Positions 1 to 9,556 of a DNA stretch of 64,000 nucleotides are shown here, in pieces. The notes beneath the pieces were generated by a model. That model searched no databases, was not told where the DNA came from, and was given only the letters and a program-made list of their open reading frames with translations. Every line of letters starts with the position of its first letter. Positions within the stretch are counted from its first letter, which is position 1. The translations under genes were made by a program, and so were the position numbers. This DNA is from Chloranthus sessilifolius (taxonomy: Eukaryota > Streptophyta > Magnoliopsida > Chloranthales > Chloranthaceae). The DNA lies in the NCBI GenBank assembly GCA_021018995.1, contig CM037585.1:67334646-67398645 (forward strand), in the 5' to 3' direction.

Positions 1-450
1 GCGACTCGAATCTGCAAATGATGTTGTTCTTGATGAACTTCTCAACATGGCTAGCCTTAATGCTCGTATAGGAGGACGCCTCTACCCATTTTGTAAAGTA
101 TTCCACAGCAACGAGGATGAATTAATGTCCATTGGAAGCCATAGGACTGATCTTGCCGATGACGTAGAGACCCCAGGTGGCGAACGGCCAAGGAGTGGCC
201 ATGCTGTGCAAGTCAATGGCCGGAGCGTGTATTAAGTTGGAGTGCTCTTGGCATTTGTAGCACCTCTATACGTGCTTGCAGCAATCATTCTCCAAAGTAG
301 TCCAAAAGTATCCTTGCCTTAGAATTTTCTTAGCGAGCATGTGACCGCTGACGTGGGCTCCGCAGACCCCCTCATGAATCTCCTTCATGATCTCAATCGC
401 TTCTTTCTGGGTTAGGCATCAGAGCAGAATATTGTCGTGAGACCGTCTAT
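1..450 (-). pseudogene. T1 integrase: zinc-binding domain and start of catalytic core
   Basis: Minus-strand translation of about 230-440 gives a His/His/Cys/Cys zinc-binding pattern (HEGVCGAH, then RCYKCQ), typical of the N-terminal domain of Ty3/gypsy integrase. It is followed by residues resembling the start of the DDE catalytic core (ATPWPFATWG, then FILVAVEYFTKWVEA). In the family this enzyme inserts the cDNA copy into host DNA. Only the first part is in the window and it is broken. The adjacent upstream extra RNase H agrees with a Tat-type pol. Confidence 0.8.
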
Positions 451-502
451 ACAGGAGATCGTCGCAGATGATGTAGTTTGTTGCCAATCGCTGGATGGTG
501 CG

Positions 503-1284
503 TTAGTCTACCTTTGATGTTCCTTCCGGGACAGTTCGGGTCTCAAGGAAATTCTTGATGTCTGAGAAACAGGGTGGTTGGTCCTCTATCTCCGTAGGTC
601 CTTCGATCAGGTGACAGAAAGCCGGTTCATTCCTTTGCTCTATCATGATCGGCTTCATCACCACTCCATATGGAATCTCAACCATAGAGGCCAGGGTAGC
701 CAGGGAGTCAGCAAACCGATTTCTTGCTCGCGGCACATAGGAGAAGGTAACCTCCTCAAAGCAGGTTATCAGATCCTCCAGATGCTCATGGTATGGGATC
801 AGTTTCTCATCCTTGGTCTTCCAATCCCCGTTGGTTTGGCATATAATTTACTGTGAATCTCCAAAGACCCTAAGGTGAGTTATATTTAATCAAGAGCCGC
901 CTGTAAACCAGCAGTGCAGGCCTCATACTCGGCCATATTGTTAGTGCAGGGGAAGTTCAATTTGATTAAGATGGGTATATGGGATCCTTTCGGCGAGATA
1001 AGAATGGCGCCAACTCCTTGGCCCTCAACATGCGATGCCCCATCGAAGTGCATTACCCAGGGCTCCTCCGTTTCCTCTGTATCCTCGTCAGTCATGAACA
1101 AAATGTCTTCATCGGGGAATTCGGTCCTTAGAGGCTCATAGTTTGGCAGAGGGTTCTCAGCAAGATGATCAGTGTTGCCCTTAATTGACTTCGGTGACAT
1201 AAGTAATGTCAAACTTGATAGGAGTAGTTGCCATCGTGCGTTCGCCGGAGAGTAGGTTTCTAATAGGTACTTCAACGGATCCAT
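503..1284 (-). pseudogene. T1 second (archaeal-type) RNase H
   Basis: An open stretch at 886-1284 contains MHFDGASHVEGQG and NNMAEYEA, which match the first catalytic strand and following helix of the additional RNase H found in Tat-lineage elements. A second open stretch at 503-736 contains PRARNRFADSLATLAS, matching the C-terminal helix of the same domain. The domain is thought to degrade RNA in the RNA-DNA hybrid, alongside or instead of the ordinary gypsy RNase H. It sits between the first RNase H and integrase, as expected. Broken. Confidence 0.85.
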
Positions 1285-1640
1285 CCGCCCAAGAAGTAGA
1301 ACGGCTCGGGATAATGTGTATTGTCAAGTCTCCGAGTAGCCCGTGCTGTGCATGCTTTCTCCAGATGAGAATAACGCATCTCGTAATCAGTGAATTTCTT
1401 ACTTAGGTAATAGATGGCCTGCTCTCTTCTTCCCGTCTCATCATGTTGTCCTAACACAGCCCATGGAAAACTCAGTCATGGACAAGTACATTATCAGGGG
1501 TCTATCAGGTACAGGCGGTACCAATACCGGAGGTTTTAGGAGATAACCTTTAATCTTGTCGAATGCAACCTGGCAGTCATCATTCCACTCAATTGGTGAG
1601 TCCTTTCTCAGCAGCTTGAAGATTGGTGTACATATCGGAG
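1272..1640 (-). pseudogene. T1 first RNase H domain
   Basis: The open stretch at 1272-1457 includes AIYYLSKKFTDYEMRYSHLEK, a characteristic helix region of the ordinary Ty3/gypsy RNase H that follows reverse transcriptase. It lies directly downstream (on the minus strand) of the reverse transcriptase remnant and upstream of the second RNase H. In the family it removes template RNA during cDNA synthesis. Broken. Confidence 0.8.
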
Positions 1641-1644
1641 TTAA

Positions 1645-2805
1645 CTATGTGATGAATCGGCTGATGTACTGGATCCTGCCTAAAAAGCCTCTGACTTCCT
1701 TCTCTGTAGATGGTGGTGGCATTTCAGTGATGGCCTTGATCTTGGTCGGATCGACCTCAATCCCTCTCCTACTGACAATAAAGCCCAAACATAGCCGATT
1801 TCCGGGATTCAACTGCAATCTGTATTTTCTCAACCTCTCGAATAGCTTCTGAAGGTTTACCAAGTGGTCCTCTCTTTCTAGCGATTTGGCAATCATGTCG
1901 TCGACGTATACCTCGATCTCTCGGTGCATCATGCCATGGAACAGGGCCGTCATTGCTCTTTGATAGGTTGCCCCAACATTCTTCAGCCCGAATGGCATTA
2001 CTTTATAGCAGAAGGTTCCCCACGGGGTAATGAACGCTGTCTTCTCGCGATCAACCTCTGCCATCTTTATCTGATTATATCCTGAGAATCCATCCATAAA
2101 TAAGAGCATTCCATGCTTTGCAGTGTTATCAACCAAGATATCGATGTGTGGCAGTGGGAAATCGTCCTTAGGGCTCGCCTTGTTGAGATTTCAAAAGTCA
2201 ATACACATTCGAACCTTTCCATCCTTCTTTGGTACGGGGACGATATTGGCTAGCCACTGCGGGTACTTGGATACCATGAGGAAACCTGCGTCATACTATT
2301 TAATGACCTCATCCTTCACCTTCAACATCCATTCGGGTCGGAGTCGTCTCAACTTCTGTTTCACCGGCTTAACATCGGGGTAGAGTGGCAACTCATGCTC
2401 GACCAGATCGGCATCCAAACCAGGCATGTCCTCATACGACCATGCGAAGACGTCTTGGTATGACCGAAGGAAGTCTATCATACCTTTCCTCTCTATAGGG
2501 GACAGCGATGTTCTGATTTTGGTGATTCTGGGGGCCTCTATGGTGCCCAAATTGACATCCTCCGTCTCTTCGACGATTGGGGTAGGGCCATGCTCAAAAT
2601 CGACAAATTGTTTGAGGAGCTCATTAGGGAGCTCATCGGTTTGGCCTTCCTCATCCAGACTCGTGACTCCTACCTCTTCTTGCATTTCTAGAGGGAAGGG
2701 GTTGGCTTCACATGGGACGGGTATCACGACATTGATTTTATTGGGAATTTTAAAGGACAATATTTTTGGAATTGGTATTTTTTCTATTTTTATAGTCTTT
2801 TGCAT
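1645..2805 (-). pseudogene. T1 reverse transcriptase
   Basis: The core is open at 1645-2136 with LLFMDGFSGYNQIKM, the FCYKVMPFGLKN region and the catalytic YVDD motif (about 1897-1908). The N-terminal approach to the domain lies in the open stretch 2296-2805, which ends in the conserved region before the fingers (PLYPDVKPVKQKLRR). The family uses this enzyme to copy its RNA into cDNA in virus-like particles. The sequence type (MPFGLKN, YVDDM) is Ty3/gypsy. Broken in a few places. Confidence 0.92.
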
Positions 2806-2898
2806 TTTTTCGGAAGTCAGCCCCTGGCGAGGTGGATCTCTATATATACAAGGTAGAGTGGTCCAGAGGCTAACCTCACTTTTTACAGGTTATTTTTT

Positions 2899-4305
2899 TT
2901 ATGGACAGTCGGTGCCGCTTTCACGGTATTTGGCAACTCTTAAGAGTTGGGGCAAGGATGCCCAGTTACTCACCTGCGAGGCCTGGCCTTTACCTCTTCG
3001 ATCGGTAGCGGCATCGGTAGGCTCTTGCATTTCTTCTCTCAACATATTTATAGAGGGATCCTTCGGGACCTTGTCCTCTACGGTTAGGAGGGGCCCAGAG
3101 TGGTTGGTGCTGGAGTGAGGGGTGGATCGGGGAACTTCATCCTCAAACAAGGAAAGGGTGGCTAAGTCCATTTCGAAGTCTGGGGGGATGATGTAGGGAT
3201 TGGTGGGGTGGATTGAAGTAGGCTTATGTGGGGTTACCCTCGTCTCCCCATTCAGATCAATTTTTACTACCCCGACGCTCACAAAGGTTTCACGGATGTG
3301 GGGACGAGCGTGAGGTTCCTCTTCCAAGATGATTCCTCTGGCCTTGGCGGCTGCTGCGGCTCTCATCTTTTCCTTGGCTTCTCTGACTTCCTCTTCTCTG
3401 GGCCGGTAGCCTAAGCCAAATTTAGTTTGTTGCCCCTTGGCCTTGACGGGGTCTCTTCTTCCTTGAAGGCGTGGGCCCAGTCCTTTCCCTTTTTGATGGC
3501 CCCATCTGTGGAGCATGAATACAGCTGCGTCCATTCCTCCTCTAGTTTTATTCGGGGTCTTTTCAGTTGGTCCGAGGGTAACATTTGAGAAGTCATACTC
3601 AAATTGATGGAGATCGACGTCCTCAGCTGTGTGCGGTATGTTCAGCACTTTCGGATTCTCAATGTGCAGAGTGCTCTTCCCCATGTCCTCTCTGCTCTCA
3701 CCTATGATGGTGACAATTTTTCCTTTTAAGATAAATCGAAGCTTTTGGTGCAGGGTAGATGGTATTGCTCTGAGCTTATGTATCCACGGCCAGCCCAATA
3801 GTCGATTGAAGGTAGACTTGATGTCCATCACTTAAAAGGGGGTGGTGAAGGTTTGCGGTCTGAGGATCAGGTCAAGGTCTACTTCTCCTATGATTTCCCT
3901 TCTAGTGTTGTTTAAATCGCGGCGCTTGATATGGATGGTCGGAAGGTGTCGGGTTCGCCTCTAATTTTGATTGTCCGCCTTAGAGGGCATACGTCAACAA
4001 TTCGTTGTCATCGTGACCAACGGTACCACCAAGTTCCCTACTTCCACTGTTATATTCAGGGGTTTGGAATGGTCATTCCCCTCGATCGGTAGGTCTGCAT
4101 CGGTGAAAGAGATGACGTTTGGGGCCAACACTTGCCCTATTATTTCCCCTACTTCATCTGGAGTTACATGGGTGGAGACATGCGCGTCCTTGAGCGCTCC
4201 CATTAGAGCTTGATAGTGGAGTGGAGACGTGATTAACAAATCCCACACAGTAATATGTGCGGGTGGTCTCTTGAGCTGTGTCTCCATTATGTGCTCCCTG
4301 GCCAT
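2899..4305 (-). pseudogene. T1 protease region with G-patch-like segment
   Basis: The open stretches 3994-4305 and 2899-3831 bracket an aspartic-protease-like region. The second begins with a typical C-terminal protease pattern (FNRLLGWPWIHKLRA, then STLHQKLRF). About 100 residues further on, near 3411-3520, is a glycine-rich G-patch-like pattern: HRWGHQKGKGLG, then a QGR turn, then FGLGYRP. G-patches bind RNA or helicases, and one is known next to protease in betaretroviruses. Here it lies between protease and reverse transcriptase. The protease part is fairly sure, the G-patch assignment moderately so. Confidence 0.7.
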
Positions 4306-4391
4306 TTTTTCAAAGGGATTTCAGTCTTCGTCTTTTCTTCTTTTCTTCTCCTCCGATCGCTCGACAAGCTTCGGGTAGAAATCCAGCCCGA

Positions 4392-5290
4392 TCAGGTAAC
4401 GAATTCAACAGCCTCTTCTTGGTTGCACCCAACATTCATGTCCATCTGTTCATAGCTCAATGGTACTTGATGCGGGTCATAAGCAGGTTTTAGGATGAGA
4501 AATGGAGTGCGTGAGGATTCCGGGGAGGATTGGGCCGGATATACTGGTTTCTCGGGTCCGACCAGGTTAACTCCAATGGGGGGTGGAATGGTAGTGGGGG
4601 GAATTGACAGAATTGGAGTTATGGGCATGGAGGGGGCTTGTACTGGTGTTACCTGGGCATGGTAGGACCAGTGGTGATTGGGTGATGAGGGGATTGGGTG
4701 AGGGGTTGCTTGTCCGGGTGGCGGTGGAGTTGGGTTAGGGCCAAAATAGCGAAGGGATGGCAGGAGTGTGACTGGGCTGGAGGGATGGGTAGACGTTTGA
4801 GGTGTGGTGGGCATGGAGTGATAGGGATATGAAGGGTTTGTATATGAGGAGGTATGATGGGATGGTGATAGGTTTGTGGATGACGTGGGGTAAATTGAGG
4901 ACGATGGAGTTGGGCATTGAGCGGGATGGTTTGGATATGGCATGGGTAGTGGGTGGAATGGGGGGTATAAAGGGTTTGTGGCATGGTGGGATGATGAGGG
5001 TTAGTAGATGAAATGGGATAGATTGGGGATGATGGAGGGGGGGATGGAGGGTGTATGGGGGTAAATTGGGTGGTGGGATTTGAAGGTGTGTATGGAATGG
5101 GGTAACTTGGGGATGGCGAGTAATGTATTGGGTGGAGGGACTTGAGGGTGTGTATGGGGTAGGATAATATGGGGATGGCGGAATCATGAGGGAACAGGAT
5201 GATTTATGTGTGACGAGGGGTGTAAGGGTAAATTAATGGGGTGGATATGATGATTGGCAAGGGTCAGCCCTGCTTGGATTTGATAGGCGG
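4392..5290 (-). pseudogene. T1 proline/serine/histidine-rich linker between gag and protease
   Basis: On the minus strand this stretch reads as proline-, serine-, threonine- and histidine-rich sequence in more than one frame, because the DNA is strongly C-rich on that strand with a repetitive CCC/CAC/ATC texture. Its position between gag and protease suggests the disordered C-terminal extension of gag known in Tat-type elements. No catalytic motif is visible. The correct frame cannot be chosen with certainty over the low-complexity part. Confidence 0.55.
5037..5070 (+). other. G-quadruplex-type motif
   Basis: Four runs of three or more G (5037-5043, 5049-5051, 5057-5061, 5068-5070) are separated by loops of 5, 5 and 6 bases, fitting the usual G3+ N1-7 pattern. 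It lies in the proline-rich linker of T1, on the strand opposite the coding strand, so it would be in the template and not in the element RNA. Folding is not shown by the sequence. Confidence 0.5.
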
Positions 5291-5390
5291 AGGAGCGGGT
5301 GGAAAAATACGCCCTAAATCTAAGGGCTCCTCTTGGTGTCGGTGGGAAAATAATCGAAGATACAAAGGCTCGATCACCCCAACAAATAGT

Positions 5391-6670
5391 TCATCTTCGT
5401 TGACCTGGGAGTAAAAATTCTTCCCGATTGCTAATATAATCAAGGGTCAAACTTTCTTCTTCTTCCTCTATCCAATGTATGTTAGGCCCTGGGGCCTCCT
5501 GCGGTGGTAGAGGGCTTGATGGATATTCTGTTCTCGCCTTTGGGGAAGTGGCGGGGTATGATCTTTCCCATTTATCGATCTTGGACCGCTGTTTAACGGG
5601 AAGCACCGTCCGTAGGGTGACCCGTCCTCGTGGAAATTGCAATGCGATTCGGATCATAATTCCTTGGTATTGGGTGGGTGGCGAGGTTGGAGTAAATTGA
5701 CCAGCCTTCGTAGTAACACCGCAAGAAGACACTCAAGGATTGCCCCTAACGGGTGAATACTGCTCAAATGTGCTTTCATCTATTCCGGGGTAAACGGGGC
5801 TCTTGGTCCGTTGCTTGGCCTTGATACTTGCTCGAAACGGGTCGGGGGTGGTTGTGTAACCTGGAGTTGTATCGGGGGGGCATTGGTATTGGCCTGGGGG
5901 TAAAAAATGTTCTGTACCTCTGTCCTTGGTCTTCTTTCAATTCTTGGTTCGACGGCTTTTCGAACCCCGGTGGCCCCATTGGCCACATTCCTTCCTAACC
6001 TGCACTCTCTAATGGCGTCTTCTCAACGATTGGCGTTTCGGACCAGATCAGCAAAACTTGATTGCTGCTGATATACTAAAAAATTTGCGATGACTGGGAG
6101 GGCTCCCTTGGTTGTCAATTCAATCTGCTCATCATCGGGGATCCAATGAGTTACCTGAGCGGCAAAGGCCCTCCACCTCCCCAAGTAAGCACTGAATGTT
6201 TCATCATGTCTTTGCTTTAATCGGGCCAAGTCTGACTTCCTTGGTTCTATGTCCATGTTATAGACATATTGTTCTTGAAATAATCGTGTCAGGTCCTTCC
6301 AATTTTTTATCATGGATGGTTCCAAGAATGTCAACCATCTCAGTGATGGGCCCGTCAAACTCTTCTGGAACACCTTGATGAGGAGTCATTCATCTCCGCC
6401 ATACTGGCACATATCCCCGCAGTAAGATTTCAAGTGGGCGATGGGGTTGCCAGTGCCATTATACTTATCGAATGATGGCATCTTGAATTTCTGTGGCAAG
6501 GGTACATCAGAGAACAGACATAAGTCTGAAAAGTCTGTTGAGTGTAGTTCCATTCCTCCCATCTTCATCAGCTGCTTCTGTATTCTGTCTATCTGTTCTT
6601 TCAGGGAAATAAAGCGGCCCCCGTATAAAAGCTTGGGCCCCCTTTTGAAGGCAGGTCCATCGAAGTACAA
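5391..6670 (-). pseudogene. T1 gag (capsid region and C-terminal part)
   Basis: The open stretch 6386-6670 has PSFDKYNGTGNPIAHLKSY, the usual entry to the plant gypsy gag domain. The stretch at 6023-6373 continues the fold (LTGPSLRWLTFLEPSMI, then WKDLTRLFQEQY and RHDETFSAYLGRWR). Downstream, 5391-5988 is proline-rich with no clear zinc knuckle. In the family gag forms the particle that packages the element RNA. Broken. The start is uncertain because two frames are open near 6,670-6,695. Confidence 0.85.
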
Positions 6671-6837
6671 AGATGTTCTTTGTGAAATCGGTCAATATAT
6701 TACGATGGACCCGCTAGAAAAAGAGGGGAAAGAAAGAAAATAAAAGGAGGGGCAAAATAGCCAAACCAAAGTAGAAGAGGAGACAAGGGGGGACCAGGCC
6801 CGGGTTATAAGGAGCCCGCTGAGCCCAATCTATAACA

Positions 6838-7001
6838 GGCGTATATATTATATACGCCAAGGCAAATTTTGAACCATTTTTGCCCGACGTATATAATATA
6901 TATGCCCGGCCATTTTTACTGAGGATTGGTCAGGCGTATATAATATATACGCCCGGCTATTGATTGCTGAATGTTGGCCTGGCGTATATAATATATACGC
7001 C
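6838..7001. repeat. Four palindromes in a 48-bp-period array
   Basis: Four 21-bp near-perfect palindromes with arms GGCGTATATA lie at 6838-6858, 6886-6906, 6933-6953 and 6981-7001, at steps of 48, 47 and 48 bases. Copies 1, 3 and 4 are perfect apart from the central base; copy 2 has two changes. The linkers (26-27 bases) are only loosely alike, so the palindrome is better kept than the rest of the unit. The array lies between T1 gag and the coding blocks further right, in the T1 leader region. Possible roles are a cruciform, a protein-binding array or a promoter element; none is proven. Confidence 0.85.
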
Positions 7002-7217
7002 CAGTTTAAGTCAGGGCTGGTAAGGCCCCCCCCTCACACTGGTCTATTTCTTTTCCCAAGGAGGAACGTAGTTTTATTTGGCCCACCTTTTCGTCGCGAG
7101 AGCGCACATGGGCGGCCATGCCACACACCCATGAGAAACACCCGGGTGGCGCCCCGCCCATAGGTCACATACAGAAAACGGTCACACCATCCATTTGTCA
7201 AACGGTTTCACGTTTAC

Positions 7218-7422
7218 CTGATGGATTTCCTCTAAGTAGAGAAACATGGATTTCCAAAATGTGCTTATCACTAGTCAGATTATTGATGCGGGTTTCAAGG
7301 TATTGGTTTGATGATCTGTGCAAGGCACATTGGTGGAAGAACAGAAGCTCTTCCAATTCTAATTTCTTCATTTTACGTGCCAGTTTCGTCATTGTTTCTA
7401 GTAGAGTCATGGTACTGCCTAT
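7218..7422 (-). other. Unrecognised coding block with splice-like borders (C)
   Basis: This minus-strand open stretch is rich in charged residues and leucine (LLETMTKLARKMKKLELEEL), suggesting a helix or coiled coil. It is preceded on the minus strand by an acceptor-like TTTTAACAG and followed by a donor-like CAG|GTAAAC. The 167-bp gap to the next block right (7423-7589) begins GTAAG and ends ACAG, is AT-rich and has a normal plant intron length. It could be part of a host-type gene or of an extra ORF upstream of T1 gag. No family was recognised. Confidence 0.45.
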
Positions 7423-7589
7423 CTGTTAAAACATTAAGACTATTTTTACAGATGCGCTCATCTTAGGGAGTTTAAATTAGGTAATAATAGCATTAACCTG
7501 AAATATAGAATTTCGAGAGTCATATAGATTACCGGAAATCAATGTGCACTAAACATGAAAATTTAATTAAGATTCACTACAATTCTTAC

Positions 7590-7962
7590 CCTTCTTTTCA
7601 CATAGAGCTTGTTCATAAAAGTGAATTAACTGTTGTGTTTTGCGTAGGTGAGATTGGGTTCTTTCATAGGCTCTACCTTCCATTAACTGGAAATGGTTTC
7701 TCCATTCAAGACGGGCTTCTAAACTAATCAGTAAATTACTTACTCTAGTACGGTTTTCTTCAGTACAAGCTAAGGGTGTCGGGGCAAAATGTTCCATGGG
7801 GTATCGTTCTCTTCTTATAATTTCATTTTTCTTTTGAATACATGTCAACATATTTTCGTGGTCCTTTATTTGTTGCAGGTACATGCATTTGTACTCACGC
7901 AGCATCTTTCTCCCTTGTTGAATTTCGAGTAGCGTTTCGGGAATTCGTATGTATGCGTCCAT
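7590..7962 (-). other. Unrecognised coding block with splice-like borders (B)
   Basis: An open minus-strand stretch starts with ATG at 7960-7962 directly after an acceptor-like TTTTACAG and ends at a donor-like AAGG|GTAAG. The encoded residues are basic and helical in character (QQGRKMLREYKCMYLQQIKD, later SNLLISLEARLEW), consistent with a coiled coil. It lies 5' of block C on the same strand, with an intron-sized gap between. The product is not recognised, and whether it belongs to the T1 leader or to an unrelated gene is open. Confidence 0.45.
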
Positions 7963-9069
7963 CTGTAAAAGATTGGCATTTGGTAACGATTGGGCTTTTC
8001 TTTTGACTCATTATAAGATAATTTCAACTATAAAAGAGTCATTTGTAGTAAAATTTTGATCATCATTTCTAAAAGTTCATATCATTCCATTAGATTTTTC
8101 ATTTAAAACTAGTATCAAAATTTCTAGAAGTGATTCTGCTCATGAGAGCATACATCCAGACAAAATGGTCATATCAAAAGGTTTTCTAAATCCTACTTCT
8201 ATGGTCCTGGAGTGTAGGTTTCAATCTATAGCCTTTCTATGTCGGCTGTCAACTTCTCAACAATCTTTTCAACTCTCTTCAATTGTTTCACGTCTTCCCT
8301 CTAGTTGATTTCCATACATCTCAACTCTGCTTGGATTCAATCTCTCCTCTCCCCATCTTGTCGAAGTACACTCAGCAACTCTTGAGTGGTGATTCTCTTC
8401 CAATGATCCTCAAGTATGTTTTCACGTACGACTTTTTGATTGTGTTCAAGCAAGCTCTTCACATAGGTGAATTGTTCTAGTTAAGTCTCCCTATTAGCTT
8501 CCATAGTATAAAGGGATCCGTATGCTAGGTTCATCTAAAATGAAGTCAAGTTTCTCTAGTAAGAACTTAAAATAAAAGAAATATGTGCACATTTTTAAAT
8601 TTTCTATTTTCTTTAAAACCAAAGCTCTCAAAACAATGGTTTATGAGTATAAATTTTGACCAAATCGAGATAGACATGAGGATACATGTACAAAAAATAA
8701 AATGCTATGATCAATTATATGAGAAATGAGAATGACTAAAAAAATATTTTTATCAAGATGCCTTATATTCCTTTTTGAACCTTTTTCAGCAAATCTACTC
8801 ACAATATTTACTTTTAAAAACATTAAACATATACTCAAGTCTGTTGTACAAAACAAAAAATAAATTACCGACACAAGTTTCTACATTCTTTTAACTTTTT
8901 CAGAATGACTGCCTTTGTCGCAAAACAGGTGGCAATGCATACATCCAAAATACCATAAAATCCCAAAGTGATACGTTTTCCAAACTATCTTTAACATGTC
9001 CTTTTCCCATTTCAGATTTTCAAATGATCAAAATGGTCGATCTGACAGGTTCAATGATTAGGCCCCTAA
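7963..9069. other. AT-rich stretch, no gene recognised
   Basis: About 1.1 kb of AT-rich sequence between two minus-strand coding blocks, with only short chance open frames on either strand and no LTR, primer-binding site or repeat that I could recognise. If the blocks belong to one transcription unit this would be a long intron or spacer. Confidence 0.4.
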
Positions 9070-9423
9070 TCATCTCAAGAGTTCCCTAATTTCGCCTAGG
9101 CGTTGGGCTATTTTGCCTAGTCGATTTTCAGCATGTTCTACATGGGTGGTGGAGTTGTTGACTCCCCTTTCAATATCTTCATTTAATGTGATACATTCTT
9201 GCATTTCTTCTTCGAAATGAGCAATACATGTTGCATACACTACTCGTTTTGGGTTGGGTTCTGGGGTATGGCCCAACAAATTTTGAAATATTCCGTAGAG
9301 AATGTGGAGGTCTCGTATGGGTTCAAGAATTGTGTCTTGATGGGTTTTCATTACTTGAAGTAGGGCTTTTTGATAATCCCACTCCTTAAGTCCAACATCT
9401 CGTTCAGCCTCTAGTTCAACACG
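9070..9423 (-). other. Unrecognised coiled-coil-like coding block (A)
   Basis: A minus-strand open stretch whose ATG at 9349-9351 is preceded in frame by a further 24 or so codons with similar character (RVELEAERDVGLKEWD). The rest is charged and helical (HFEEEMQECITLNEDIE, then HAENRLGKIAQRLGEIRELL). It ends in a normal stop and not at a donor-like site, so it may not be joined to blocks B and C. No known domain was recognised. It may be a remnant of an extra ORF in the long leader of T1, since Tat/Ogre elements can carry one upstream of gag. Confidence 0.4.
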
Positions 9424-9556
9424 CTATTTTTCTAATTTTCTTCTCAGGGGTCATGGTTTTCATTTATCAACTAATCGAGTAAATCTTATTAATTAAAACC
9501 TCTCGAGTGTGTGTGGTCGATCAATGACTTTTATTTATGACATCAAATCATCCAAG

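Larger units (their letters stand above)
1..6720 (-). mobile_element. T1: Tat-lineage Ty3/gypsy retrotransposon, partial, broken
   Basis: Read on the minus strand, the order is gag, proline-rich linker, protease, reverse transcriptase, RNase H, a second RNase H, and integrase running off the left edge. A second, archaeal-type RNase H between the first RNase H and integrase is the hallmark of the Tat/Ogre branch of Ty3/gypsy, which supports the lineage call. The 3' part and 3' LTR lie outside the window, and no 5' LTR was recognised to the right of gag. The element is broken, with roughly ten or more breaks. Age cannot be given because no LTR pair is visible. Confidence 0.9.

Noticed and set aside
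578-1406. Plus-strand open frames in the T1 region
   Set aside because: They are mirror frames of the minus-strand RNase H and linker coding sequence.
4649-5187. Several overlapping proline/histidine-rich open frames as separate genes
   Set aside because: All are frames of one biased tract; only one linker of the T1 gag-pol region is supported.
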